From NCBI RefSeq assembly GCF_021347895.1, contig NC_067116.1, forward strand, positions 41,921,628 through 41,985,627: DNA of 64,000 nt. Reading direction: 5' to 3'. How positions within the stretch are numbered: the stretch's first letter is position 1; every line of letters begins with the position of its first letter. The translations under genes were made by a program, and so were the position numbers. The DNA is from Acanthochromis polyacanthus. Its lineage: Eukaryota; Chordata; Actinopteri; Pomacentridae. The notes beneath the pieces were generated by a model that searched no databases, was not told the DNA's origin, and was given only the letters and a program-made list of their open reading frames with translations. Shown here one piece after another: positions 25,958 through 64,000 of this stretch.

Positions 25958-26860
25958 GACGACATACTAAACTATGACATATTTTCCACATTTTGGACGA
26001 CATACTAAACTATGACATTTTTTCCATGTTTTTGGACGACATATGACTTTTTTTCACATTTTGGAAGAGATACTAAACTATGACATTTTGGTCACATTTT
26101 GGGTGACATACTAAACTATGACATTTTGGTCTTATTTTCAACGACATACTAAATTATGACATTTTGGTCACATTTTGGACGACATACTAAATTATGACGT
26201 TTTGGTCACATTTTGGGTGACATACTAAACTATTACATATTTCCACATTTTAGACGACATACTAAACTCTGATGTTCTTTCCACATTTTGGACGACATAT
26301 GATGTTTTTTCACATTTTGGACGACATACTAAACTATGACGTTTTGGTCATAGTTTGGACGACATACTAAACTATAACGTTTTGGTCATATTTTGGACGA
26401 CATACTAAACTATGACGTTTTGGTCACATTTTGGACGACATACTAAATTATGACGTTTTGGTCAAGTTTTGAACGAGATACTAAACTATGACATTTTTTC
26501 ACATTTTGGACGACATATGACTTTTTTTCACATTTTGGACGACATACTAAACTATGACATTTGAGTCACATTTTGGACGACATACTAAACTATGACGTTT
26601 TGGTCACATTTTGGACGACACACTAAACTATGACGTTTTGGTCACATTTTGGACGACATACTAAACTATGACGTTTTGGTCACATTTTGGACGACACACT
26701 AAACTATGGCATTTTGGTCACATTTTGGACGACATACTAAACTATGACATTTTGGTCACATTTTGGATGACATACTAAACTATGACGTTTTGCTCACATT
26801 TTGGACGACATACTAACCTATGATGTTTTTGTCATATTTTGGACCACATACGAAAACGTA

Positions 26861-27048
26861 CTAAAAAATTCAAAGTGATACAGAATCCAGGATCCTCTCC
26901 AGATTGCCACCAAAATTAAATCAGCTCTTCCACTTACCACAGTCTACATCCTCTCAAAATTTCATGTGAATCTGCCCAGACGTTTTTGAGTTTAAACAGA
27001 CGGACAGACGGACGCCGGGTGTCACATAACCTCCTTGGCGGAGGTAAC
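26861..27048 (+). repeat. LINE/SINE-tail-like cassette type D, copy 2 of 4
   Basis: It appears identical to copy 1, at a 4840-base offset. Confidence 0.6.
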
Positions 27049-27561
27049 GCTGACATTTTGGTCACATTTTGTACGACATACTAAACTACGATGTTTTAGT
27101 CACATTTTGGATGACATACTAAACTGTGATGTTTTTTCACATTTTGGACGACATAGTAAACTATGACGTTTTGGTCACATTTTGGACGACATACTAAACT
27201 ATGACGTTTTGGTCACATTTTGAATGACATACTAAATTATGACCTATTTTCCACATTTCAGACGACATACTAAACTATAATGTTCTTTCCACATTTTGGA
27301 CGACATATGATGTTTTTTCACATTTTGGACGACATACTAAACTATGACATATTTTCCACATTTTAGACGACATACGAAACTATGACATTTTGGTCACATT
27401 TTGGACGACATACTAAACTATGACGTTTTGGTCACATTTTGAACGACATACTAAATTATAACATATTTTCCACATTTCAGACGACATACTACACTATAAT
27501 GTTCTTTCCACATTTTGGACGACATGATGTTTTTTCACATTTTGGACAACATACTAAACTA

Positions 27562-27731
27562 GACAAGCACTCAGAGAGTGCAGACCTCTGCCAAGGATAG
27601 AGTGAAAAACAGGAAACCCATGCAGTAAAGGATCATGAGCTGGAATCGAACCTGCGTCTTTGACACAGTTCCGTTTACGAATCACCTTCTTACCCAGTTG
27701 AGCTATCTGGACACCTTGCTCCAATTTGTTG
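27562..27731 (-). repeat. tRNA-like cassette type C, copy 5 of 7
   Basis: It has the same structure. It is the 4840-base downstream counterpart of copy 2 and the 4164-base upstream counterpart of copy 7. Confidence 0.7.
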
Positions 27732-29950
27732 GACGACATACTAAACTATGACATATTTTCCACATTTTTGGACGACATACTAAACTATGACATTTTTTCC
27801 ATGTTTTTGGACGACATATGACGTTTTTTTCACATTTTGGAAGAGATACTAAACTATGACATTTTGGTCACATTTTGGGTGACATACTAAACTATGACAT
27901 TTTGGTCGTATTTTCAACGACATACTACATTATGACATTTTGGTCACATTTTGGACGACATACTAACTTATGACGTTATGGTCACATTTTGGGTGACATA
28001 CTAAACTATTACATATTTTCCACATTTTAGACGACATACTAAACTATGATGTTCTTTCCACATTTTGGACGACATATGATGTTTTTTCACATGTTGGACG
28101 ACATACTAAACTATGACGTTTTGGTCATAGTTTGGACGACATACTAAACTATGACGTTTTGGTCATATTTTGGACGACATACTAAACTATGACATTTTGG
28201 TCACATTTTGGACGACATACTAAACTATGACGTTTTGGTCACATTTTGGACGACATACTAAATTAGGACGTTTTGGTCAAGTTTTGAACGAGATACTAAA
28301 CTATGACATTTTTTCACATTTTGGACGACATATGACTTTTTTTCACATTTTGGACGACATACTAAACTATGACATTTGAGTCACATTTTGGACGACATAC
28401 TAAACTAAGACGTTTTGGTCACATTTTGAACGAGATTCTAAACTATGACATATTTTCCACATTTTGGACGACATACTAAACATTTTGGTCATATTTTTGA
28501 CGACATGCTAAACTATGACATTTTGGTCACATTTTGGAAGACATCCTAAACTATGACATAATTTCCACATTTTGGACGACATACTAAACTATGACATTTT
28601 GGTCACATTTTGGACGACATACTAAACTATGACGTTTTGGTCACATTTTGGACGACATAGTAAATTATGATGTTTTGGTCACATTTTGAACGAGATACTA
28701 AACTATGGCATTTTTTCACATTTTGGACGACATACTAAACTATGACATAATTTCCACATTTTGGACGACATACTAAACTATGACGTTTTGGTCACATTTT
28801 GAACGACATACTAAACTATGACATATTTTCCACATTTTTGACGACATACTAAACATTTTGGTCATATTTTTGACGACATACTAAACTATGACATTTGAGT
28901 CACATTTTGGACGACATACTAAACTATGACATTTTGGTCATATTTTGGACGACATACTAAACTATGACAGTTTGGTCATATTTTGGACGACATACTAAAC
29001 TATGACGTTTTGGTCACATTTTGGACGACATACTAAACTATGACTTTGGGTCACATTTTGGACGACATACTAAACTATGACATTTTGGTCACAATTTTGA
29101 CGACATACTAAACTATGACGTTTTGGTCACATTTTGGACGACATACTAAATTATGATGTTCTTTCCACATTTTGGATGTCATATGACGTTTTTTCACATT
29201 TTGGACGACATACTAAACTATGACGTTTTGGTCACATTTTGGACGACATACTAAACTATGACGTTTTGGTCACATTTTGAACGAGATACTAAACTATGAC
29301 ATATTTTCCACATTTTGGACGACATACTAAACATTTTGGTCATATTTTTGATGACATACTAAACTATGACGTTTTGGTCACATTTTGGACGACATACTAA
29401 ACTATGACATAATTTCCACATTTTGGACGACTTACTAAACTATGACATTTTGGTCACATTTTGGACGACATACTAAACTATGACGTTTTGGTCACATTTT
29501 GGACGACATACTAAATTATGATGTTTTGGTCACATTTTGAACGAGATACTAAACTATGGCATTTTTTCACATTTTGGACGACATACTAAACTATGACATA
29601 ATTTCCACATTTTGGACGACATACTAAACTATGACGTCTTGGTCACATTTTCAACGACATACTAAACTTTGACATATTTTCCACATTTTAGACGACATAC
29701 TAAACATTTTGGTCATATTTTTGACGACATACTAAACTATGACGTTTTGGTCATATTTTGGACGACATACTAAACTATGACATTTTGGTCATATTTTGGG
29801 TGACATACTAAACGAAGACATTTCAGTCACATTTTGGACGACATTCTAAACTATGATGTTCTTTCCACATTTTGGACGACACATGATGTTCTTTCCACAT
29901 TTTGGACGACATATGATGTTTTTTCACATTTTGGACAACATACTAAACTC

Positions 29951-30120
29951 GACAAGCACTCAGAGAGTGCAGACCTCTGCCAAGGATAGAGTGAAAAACA
30001 GGAAACCCATGCAGTAAAGGATCATGAGCTGGAATCGAACCTGCGTCTTTGACACAGTTCCGTTTACGAATCACCTTCTTACCCAGTTGAGCTATCTGGA
30101 CACCTTGCTCCAATTTGTTG
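29951..30120 (-). repeat. tRNA-like cassette type C, copy 6 of 7
   Basis: It has the same structure and is the 4163-base downstream counterpart of copy 4. Confidence 0.7.
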
Positions 30121-31024
30121 GACGACATACTAAACTATGACATATTTTCCACATTTTGGACGACATACTAAACTATGACATTTTTTCCATGTTTTTGGAC
30201 GACATATGACTTTTTTTCACATTTTGGAAGAGATACTAAACTATGACATTTTGGTCACATTTTGGGTGACATACTAAACTATGACATTTTGGTCTTATTT
30301 TCAACGACATACTAAATTATGACATTTTGGTCACATTTTGGACGACATACTAAATTATGACGTTTTGGTCACATTTTGGGTGACATACTAAACTATTACA
30401 TATTTTCCACATTTTAGACGACATACTAAACTCTGATGTTCTTTCCACATTTTGGACGACATATGATGTTTTTTCACATTTTGGACGACATACTAAACTA
30501 TGACGTTTTGGTCATAGTTTGGACGACATACTAAACTATAACGTTTTGGTCATATTTTGGACGACATACTAAACTATGACGTTTTGGTCACATTTTGGAC
30601 GACATACTAAATTATGACGTTTTGGTCAAGTTTTGAACGAGATACTAAACTATGACATTTTTTCACATTTTGGACGACATATGACTTTTTTTCACATTTT
30701 GGACGACATACTAAACTATGACATTTGAGTCACATTTTGGACGACATACTAAACTATGACGTTTTGGTCACATTTTGGACGACACACTAAACTATGACGT
30801 TTTGGTCACATTTTGGACGACATACTAAACTATGACGTTTTGGTCACATTTTGGACGACACACTAAACTATGGCATTTTGGTCACATTTTGGACGACATA
30901 CTAAACTATGACATTTTGGTCACATTTTGGATGACATACTAAACTATGACGTTTTGCTCACATTTTGGACGACATACTAACCTATGATGTTTTTGTCATA
31001 TTTTGGACCACATACGAAAACGTA

Positions 31025-31212
31025 CTAAAAAATTCAAAGTGATACAGAATCCAGGATCCTCTCCAGATTGCCACCAAAATTAAATCAGCTCTTCCACTTA
31101 CCACAGTCTACATCCTCTCAAAATTTCATGTGAATCTGCCCAGACGTTTTTGAGTTTAAACAGACGGACAGACGGACGCCGGGTGTCACATAACCTCCTT
31201 GGCGGAGGTAAC
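31025..31212 (+). repeat. LINE/SINE-tail-like cassette type D, copy 3 of 4
   Basis: It appears identical to copy 2, at a 4164-base offset. Confidence 0.6.
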
Positions 31213-31725
31213 GCTGACATTTTGGTCACATTTTGTACGACATACTAAACTACGATGTTTTAGTCACATTTTGGATGACATACTAAACTGTGATGTTTTT
31301 TCACATTTTGGACGACATAGTAAACTATGACGTTTTGGTCACATTTTGGACGACATACTAAACTATGACGTTTTGGTCACATTTTGAATGACATACTAAA
31401 TTATGACCTATTTTCCACATTTCAGACGACATACTAAACTATAATGTTCTTTCCACATTTTGGACGACATATGATGTTTTTTCACATTTTGGACGACATA
31501 CTAAACTATGACATATTTTCCACATTTTAGACGACATACGAAACTATGACATTTTGGTCACATTTTGGACGACATACTAAACTATGACGTTTTGGTCACA
31601 TTTTGAACGACATACTAAATTATAACATATTTTCCACATTTCAGACGACATACTACACTATAATGTTCTTTCCACATTTTGGACGACATGATGTTTTTTC
31701 ACATTTTGGACAACATACTAAACTA

Positions 31726-31895
31726 GACAAGCACTCAGAGAGTGCAGACCTCTGCCAAGGATAGAGTGAAAAACAGGAAACCCATGCAGTAAAGGATCAT
31801 GAGCTGGAAGCGAACCTGCGTCTTTGACACAGTTCCGTTTACGAATCACCTTCTTACCCAGTTGAGCTATCTGGACACCTTGCTCCAATTTGTTG
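31726..31895 (-). repeat. tRNA-like cassette type C, copy 7 of 7
   Basis: It has the same structure, with one change in box B (GGTTCGCTTCC) relative to copy 5. Confidence 0.7.
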
Positions 31896-34095
31896 GACGA
31901 CATACTAAACTATGACATATTTTCCACATTTTTGGACGACATACTAAACTATGACATTTTTTCCATGTTTTTGGACGACATATGACGTTTTTTTCACATT
32001 TTGGAAGAGATACTAAACTATGACATTTTGGTCACATTTTGGGTGACATACTAAACTATGACATTTTGGTCGTATTTTCAACGACATACTACATTATGAC
32101 ATTTTGGTCACATTTTGGACGACATACTAACTTATGACGTTATGGTCACATTTTGGGTGACATACTAAACTATTACATATTTTCCACATTTTAGACGACA
32201 TACTAAACTATGATGTTCTTTCCACATTTTGGACGACATATGATGTTTTTTCACATGTTGGACGACATACTAAACTATGACGTTTTGGTCATAGTTTGGA
32301 CGACATACTAAACTATGACGTTTTGGTCATATTTTGGACGACATACTAAACTATGACATTTTGGTCACATTTTGGACGACATACTAAACTATGACGTTTT
32401 GGTCACATTTTGGACGACATACTAAATTAGGACGTTTTGGTCAAGTTTTGAACGAGATACTAAACTATGACATTTTTTCACATTTTGGACGACATATGAC
32501 TTTTTTTCACATTTTGGACGACATACTAAACTATGACATTTGAGTCACATTTTGGACGACATACTAAACTAAGACGTTTTGGTCACATTTTGAACGAGAT
32601 TCTAAACTATGACATATTTTCCACATTTTGGACGACATACTAAACATTTTGGTCATATTTTTGACGACATGCTAAACTATGACATTTTGGTCACATTTTG
32701 GAAGACATCCTAAACTATGACATAATTTCCACATTTTGGACGACATACTAAACTATGACATTTTGGTCACATTTTGGACGACATACTAAACTATGACGTT
32801 TTGGTCACATTTTGGACGACATAGTAAATTATGATGTTTTGGTCACATTTTGAACGAGATACTAAACTATGGCATTTTTTCACATTTTGGACGACATACT
32901 AAACTATGACATAATTTCCACATTTTGGACGACATACTAAACTATGACGTTTTGGTCACATTTTGAACGACATACTAAACTATGACATATTTTCCACATT
33001 TTTGACGACATACTAAACATTTTGGTCATATTTTTGACGACATACTAAACTATGACATTTGAGTCACATTTTGGACGACATACTAAACTATGACATTTTG
33101 GTCATATTTTGGACGACATACTAAACTATGACAGTTTGGTCATATTTTGGACGACATACTAAACTATGACGTTTTGGTCACATTTTGGACGACATACTAA
33201 ACTATGACTTTGGGTCACATTTTGGACGACATACTAAACTATGACATTTTGGTCACAATTTTGACGACATACTAAACTATGACGTTTTGGTCACATTTTG
33301 GACGACATACTAAATTATGATGTTCTTTCCACATTTTGGATGTCATATGACGTTTTTTCACATTTTGGACGACATACTAAACTATGACGTTTTGGTCACA
33401 TTTTGGACGACATACTAAACTATGACGTTTTGGTCACATTTTGAACGAGATACTAAACTATGACATATTTTCCACATTTTGGACGACATACTAAACATTT
33501 TGGTCATATTTTTGATGACATACTAAACTATGACGTTTTGGTCACATTTTGGACGACATACTAAACTATGACATAATTTCCACATTTTGGACGACTTACT
33601 AAACTATGACATTTTGGTCACATTTTGGACGACATACTAAACTATGACGTTTTGGTCACATTTTGGACGACATACTAAATTATGATGTTTTGGTCACATT
33701 TTGAACGAGATACTAAACTATGGCATTTTTTCACATTTTGGACGACATACTAAACTATGACATAATTTCCACATTTTGGACGACATACTAAACTATGACG
33801 TCTTGGTCACATTTTCAACGACATACTAAACTTTGACATATTTTCCACATTTTAGACGACATACTAAACATTTTGGTCATATTTTTGACGACATACTAAA
33901 CTATGACGTTTTGGTCATATTTTGGACGACATACTAAACTATGACAGTTTGGTGACATTTTGGACAACATACTAAAGTATGACATTTTGGTCACATTTTG
34001 GATGACATACTAAACTATGACGTTTTGCTCACATTTTGGACGACATACTAACCTATGATGTTTTTGTCATATTTTGGACCACATACGAAAACATA

Positions 34096-34282
34096 CTAAA
34101 AAATTCAAAGTGATACAGAATCCAGGATCCTCTCCAAATTGCCACCAAAATTAAATCAGCTCTTCCACTTACTATAGTCTACATCCTCTCAAAATTTCAT
34201 GTGAATCTGCCCAGGCGTTTTTGAGTTCGACAGATGGACAGACGGACGCCGGGTGTCACATAACCTCCTTGGCGGAGGTAAC
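34096..34282 (+). repeat. LINE/SINE-tail-like cassette type D, copy 4 of 4
   Basis: This copy is slightly diverged (for example TTACTATAGTC instead of TTACCACAGTC and GTTCGACAGATGG instead of GTTTAAACAGACGG), so it is not part of the recent duplication. Confidence 0.6.
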
Positions 34283-34626
34283 GATGACATTTTGGTCACA
34301 TTTTGTACGACATACTAAACTATGATGTTTTAGTCACATTTTGGATGACATACTAAGCTATGACGTTTTGGTCATATTTCGGACGACATACTAAACTATG
34401 ACATTTTTTCACATTTTGGACAACATACTAAACTATAACGTTTATTCACATTTTGGACGACATACTAAACTGTGACGTTTTTTCACATTTTGGACGACAT
34501 ACTAAACTATGACAGTTTGGTCACATTTTGGACGACATACTAAACTATGACGTTTTGGTCATATTTTGGACGACATACTAAACTATGACGTTTTGGTGAC
34601 ATTTTGGACGACACACTAAACTATGA

Positions 34627-35652
34627 TAGGGTGACCATATTCTGTTTCTCTGAAAAGAGGACAGACTTCCAGCTCGCGCGCGGAAAATTTTCAGGTCCCC
34701 CCCCATTTTTAGGGGTTTTCCGTGGGTCAGGGGGCATTCTGTGCTCAAACTCAGTTTAACAGATATTCTGAATTCCCCAGAAAAGAACACTTTACCTGGA
34801 TATACAGAAAAATAGCCCAAAACACTCACAAACAGTTTCTTTATAAACAATACATTTATTAATTTAAAGCAATTCTCCTCAGCAATATAATCAGTCACAT
34901 ACAAATATGGCATGCTCTAGTCTTTAATAGTTATTGACTCAAGTTGTGTAGGAACACATGTATTCAGATGTTTAACAAAATAAGAAATAATCATCTCTCC
35001 TAGTCTGACACTTACACCTTAGTTAGGAAAAGTGAGGTAGAGTAGCATTCTTCAAAATAACCTCCCAATTATCAATTATGTAAAAATAGAAATCATGCCT
35101 CAAAATATTAAACAAAAGAAAAAAGAGAGGTAGCCTATTCTTCAATGTTCAGTTAGCCCATTCTTCAAATAATGTGTCTAATGGCAAATTAAAAAAATAT
35201 AGAAATAATGCCTCAAGTCAACAGTCCTTTTTTTCCTTCTTTTATTAGCTACAGAGACATGAGTCCCAGCTTTGCAGACTGTACATTCTGCTTCCCATTT
35301 GACACGACCCGGACGAAAACAGGGGTACTTTTTTCGCATTTCATCAATGAAATGACATTTGCATTTTGGCATTTTCTTTCGGTTTGAGTGTTCTCTCGCA
35401 GTCTGCCTACCTGCCAGTCAGCCTGTGGGGAGTGAGTGAGTGTGGAGCGCCTCTGTACTGCTTTGTGAATGATTAATACACGTTCCAGGGTCCAAGGAAC
35501 CATTCAACGTGAATGATAAATAGACTGGTCTGTGACGCGCTCAAGCTAGGCAAGATCAAAAACCCGGACATTTGAAGGACTTTATAAACGCCAGCCGGAC
35601 AGCCTCTCAAAAGAGGACATGTCCGGACAAAAGAGGATGTATGGTCACCCTA
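34627..35652. mobile_element. hAT-like DNA transposon remnant with BED-type finger fragment
   Basis: The ends are inverted: TAGGGTGACCATA at 34627 and TATGGTCACCCTA ending at 35652. AGAGGACA-type motifs are repeated inward. On the - strand around 35230-35375 the reading KYPCFRPGRVKWEAECTVCK resembles the BED-like zinc finger at the N-terminus of hAT-derived transposases. No full transposase remains. No clear target duplication is seen because the left flank is satellite. The satellite array ends exactly at this element. Confidence 0.65.
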
Positions 35653-36299
35653 GGTGTCCCTTATTTATTTTTCAGGGAGTTGGCAACCCTAGTTAGCTTT
35701 AGCTGAGCCAAAGAACATGTGGGACGCTAACCTAGCAAACATTTCGGACTTTTCTCTGAATTCTGAGAAATAATTTCCTATTTAATGACAGAGCTACACA
35801 TCTGAACTCAGTCTCATTAAAACAGACTCTAATTCAGTATCATCCATCCATATTAAAGTGCAGTTACCCAAAATGTTTGTTGCATGAGCTCTAACAAAAC
35901 CTGTCCAGGTAGAAGACCACTTTGACAAACAGGAAGTGGAAGATACCAAGAAGATTTATTGAAGGGGGAACCGGACTGTACTAAGTGTGGTCGAGTATAG
36001 AGGGGTGTTTTGTGGGTTTTTGAGACTGATAATGATTATTAGTGAGATATTTGGAGGAGAAATTCATTTGCAGTAAATTAAAGTATTTAAAATCCTGGAG
36101 TTAAACTTAAACGAAATTGTTTTTGATTTTTTCAACATGTTGTAAAAACATGCCAAAAATAAAGTAGGCTGTGAGAAACACTATGGTATCTTCAAATTAG
36201 TCTAAAATTAATTACAACTTGTCCATCACTACTTGAAAATTGTCTTAAATGACTAAAAAAATTGTCCAAATTAACTTGAAATTAGCCCAAAATGTCCAG
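35653..36299. other. Intergenic, unassigned
   Basis: This is A/T-rich. I see no gene or recognisable element. Confidence 0.5.
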
Positions 36300-36765
36300 A
36301 AACTTGACCTCTAACTTGCCTCGACTGAATGAAGCCTGTCCAATACTTTAGAGTCTTTGGAAACACCTTCAGAACAGCTAAACGCTAACAGAGAAGAGGT
36401 GCAGTTCCAGGATACATGAGCAACAGCTCTGGTTGACATTTCTGCTGTCAGCATGCCAATTGCACGCTCCCTCAAATCTTTTGACATCTGTGGCATTGTG
36501 CTGTGTGATGAAACTGCACCTTTCAGAGTGTCCTTTTATTGTGGGCAGTCTAAGGCGCACCTGTGCACTAATCATGGTGTCTAATCAGCACCTGTGAGGT
36601 GGGATGGATTATCTCAGCAAAGGAGAAGTGCTCACTATCACAGATTTATGAACAATATTTGAGAGAAATGGTGATATTGTGTATGTGGAAAAAGTTTTAG
36701 ATCTTTGAGTTCATCTCATTAAAAATGGGAGCAAAAACAAAAGTGTTTTTGAGATATTTTATGAA
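36300..36765 (-). mobile_element. Tc1-like transposon remnant (transposase N-terminus)
   Basis: On the - strand 36311-36496 reads MPQMSKDLRERAIGMLTAEM.STRAVA, the helix-turn-helix start of a Tc1-type transposase, then degenerates. The A/T-rich segment 36600-36765 (ending near AAAGTGTTTTTGAG) resembles the noncoding end of the same family. The catalytic part is missing. Confidence 0.6.
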
Positions 36766-36804
36766 CATGATCGACACGTTAGACACCTGAAAGGATGAAC
36801 ACGA

Positions 36805-63282
<26,478 letters not shown>

Positions 63283-63338
63283 CTGGAGGGAGACAAGGAC
63301 ACAGAGAAGAATATTAGCACCAAATACTGTCTCGCATT

Positions 63339-63940
63339 GTGAGAGGGACGCACTACGAAGCAAGATTAGTGGGTTAGCGAGGTAAGTTGAGCCTAAAACC
63401 TGCTAAATCGCCATAGCAACGGATGCTGTACAGCTGACCTGTTCTGGAGGAGGTTCTGTTCAGAGTTTAGGATTTAAATCAATAGTTCCTTTCCCAATGA
63501 GTTTTACCTGCAAACCCGTTGAGCTGTAGTAATGCCATTGAACAACATTGTGCAATTATAGTCTGCACATTGAAAGCATCGTGTTACCATGGAAACCTTC
63601 ATGCACCCAGTTGGTGATGCAGAAAATGCAGAAATTTGTTTTTTTTTTTTTTTTGGTCCTAAAATACCGCTCAGCACACTTTACACTGCTGGCACTGCAG
63701 CTAATTAGAAAATGTATTAGTCTATTGGTGTTTATCACAGAGAATAGTCAATCAATAGCATTAATTTCACTTTGATTTGGCCAAAAACTAAAGTAATTTT
63801 CACGTATCCGTCATTTCGGGACAGTGTCAGACTTAAATGCGTCCGTAAAGTATCGTATTTAAATGAAGTTTAAAGTTAAAGAGCTCTAATGTGCAGCTGT
63901 CACACATTAGAAATAAGCGGCTGCATTGAGAGTCACTGAG
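63339..63940. repeat. Dispersed repeat, copy B (direct copy of 557-1206)
   Basis: It is collinear with 557-1206 in the same window orientation, including GGTTCTGTT, GCAGAAATTTGTTT, ACTGCAGCTAA and GAAATAAGCGGCTGCATTGA blocks. In gene terms the two copies have opposite orientation, because the genes are convergent. The limits are uncertain. Confidence 0.6.
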
Positions 63941-64000
63941 TGGTAAAATAAATATATTAACGTCCAAGTTTAACAGTTTTATTTTTTCTACCAGCGCTCC

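Larger units (their letters stand above)
25620..33950. repeat. Tandem duplication of a roughly 4.16-kb higher-order unit (two copies)
   Basis: 25620-29790 and 29790-33950 carry the same order of monomer variants and cassettes at a constant offset of 4163-4164 bases: C4 to C6, C5 to C7, D2 to D3. The few differences I noticed are isolated substitutions. A second relation, offset 4840, links about 21760-24160 to about 26600-29030. Confidence 0.8.
15000..34626. repeat. Large 37-38-bp minisatellite array (about 19.6 kb)
   Basis: The array is built of a 37-38-bp monomer centred on GACGACATACTAAACTATGA followed by CGTTTTGGTCACATTTTG or a shorter T-run variant. Recurrent variants are TTTTCCACATTT, GTTCTTTCCACATT and CATTTCAGTCACA. 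I estimate 450-500 monomers. The monomer length is not a multiple of 3 and frames change, so it is not coding. The array is interrupted by tRNA-like and LINE-tail-like cassettes and contains kilobase-scale duplications. It begins with degenerate units near 15000 and stops exactly at the hAT-like element at 34627. It fills most of the spacer between the two convergent TLE genes. Confidence 0.95.

Noticed and set aside
20989..31903. Seven repeated 61-residue open frames starting MSSNKLEQGVQ
   Set aside because: They are antisense readings through the tRNA-like cassette plus satellite. The cassette has Pol III-type boxes and the frames recur only because the DNA is duplicated.
15000..34626. CRISPR-like array of 37-38-bp repeats
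   Set aside because: Monomers are contiguous with no unique spacers, and the genome is a vertebrate one. It is a minisatellite.

Overview
The window looks like teleost fish nuclear DNA. It has vertebrate-type split genes with GT-AG introns, Tc1-like and hAT-like DNA transposons, tRNA-headed SINE-like repeats typical of fish, long dinucleotide microsatellites and a very large minisatellite. There are no bacterial-style operons or CRISPR arrays.

The only cellular genes I can support are two convergent members of the Groucho/TLE corepressor family, both cut at their 5' ends by the window edges. Gene 1 (+ strand, 178-11904) has 13 visible exons. Gene 2 (- strand, 63282 down to 39931) has 12. Each encodes the CcN (CK2/Cdc2/NLS) region, the Ser/Pro-rich region and the whole seven-blade WD40 propeller. 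The N-terminal Q domain and most of the GP domain lie outside the window. Gene 2 reads as TLE2. Gene 1 is a TLE2-like paralogue. Tail-to-tail order is also that of human TLE6 and TLE2, so gene 1 may be the positional counterpart of TLE6.

The two genes are diverged in their upstream exons and introns, yet exons 7-10 of the propeller are almost identical in DNA (1/250, 7/248, 3/148 and 0/151 differences by eye). The next two exons differ at 16/77 and 22/108 sites. This patchwork is what recent gene conversion between inverted paralogues would leave. Each gene also carries one apparent 1-base deletion in a G/C homopolymer inside an otherwise intact exon (gene 1 near 6555-6564, gene 2 near 39966-39968). 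These are either assembly errors or real frameshifts.

Layout: 1-12985 gene 1 and its 3' UTR; 12986-14990 intergenic; about 15000-34626 a roughly 19.6-kb array of 37-38-bp monomers containing embedded tRNA-like and LINE-tail-like cassettes and kilobase-scale higher-order duplications; 34627-35652 a hAT-like element closing the array; 36300-36760 a Tc1 remnant; 36811-39930 the probable 3' UTR of gene 2; 39931-63282 gene 2, whose introns hold a complete but broken Tc1 element (50540-52173), other DNA transposon remnants, SINE-like clusters and long simple repeats; 63339-63940 a repeat that also occurs at 557-1206 in gene 1.

Both products would act in the nucleus as non-DNA-binding corepressors recruited by Hes/Runx/Tcf/homeodomain-type factors through the WD40 propeller. 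The satellite-filled spacer separates their 3' ends by 28 kb.
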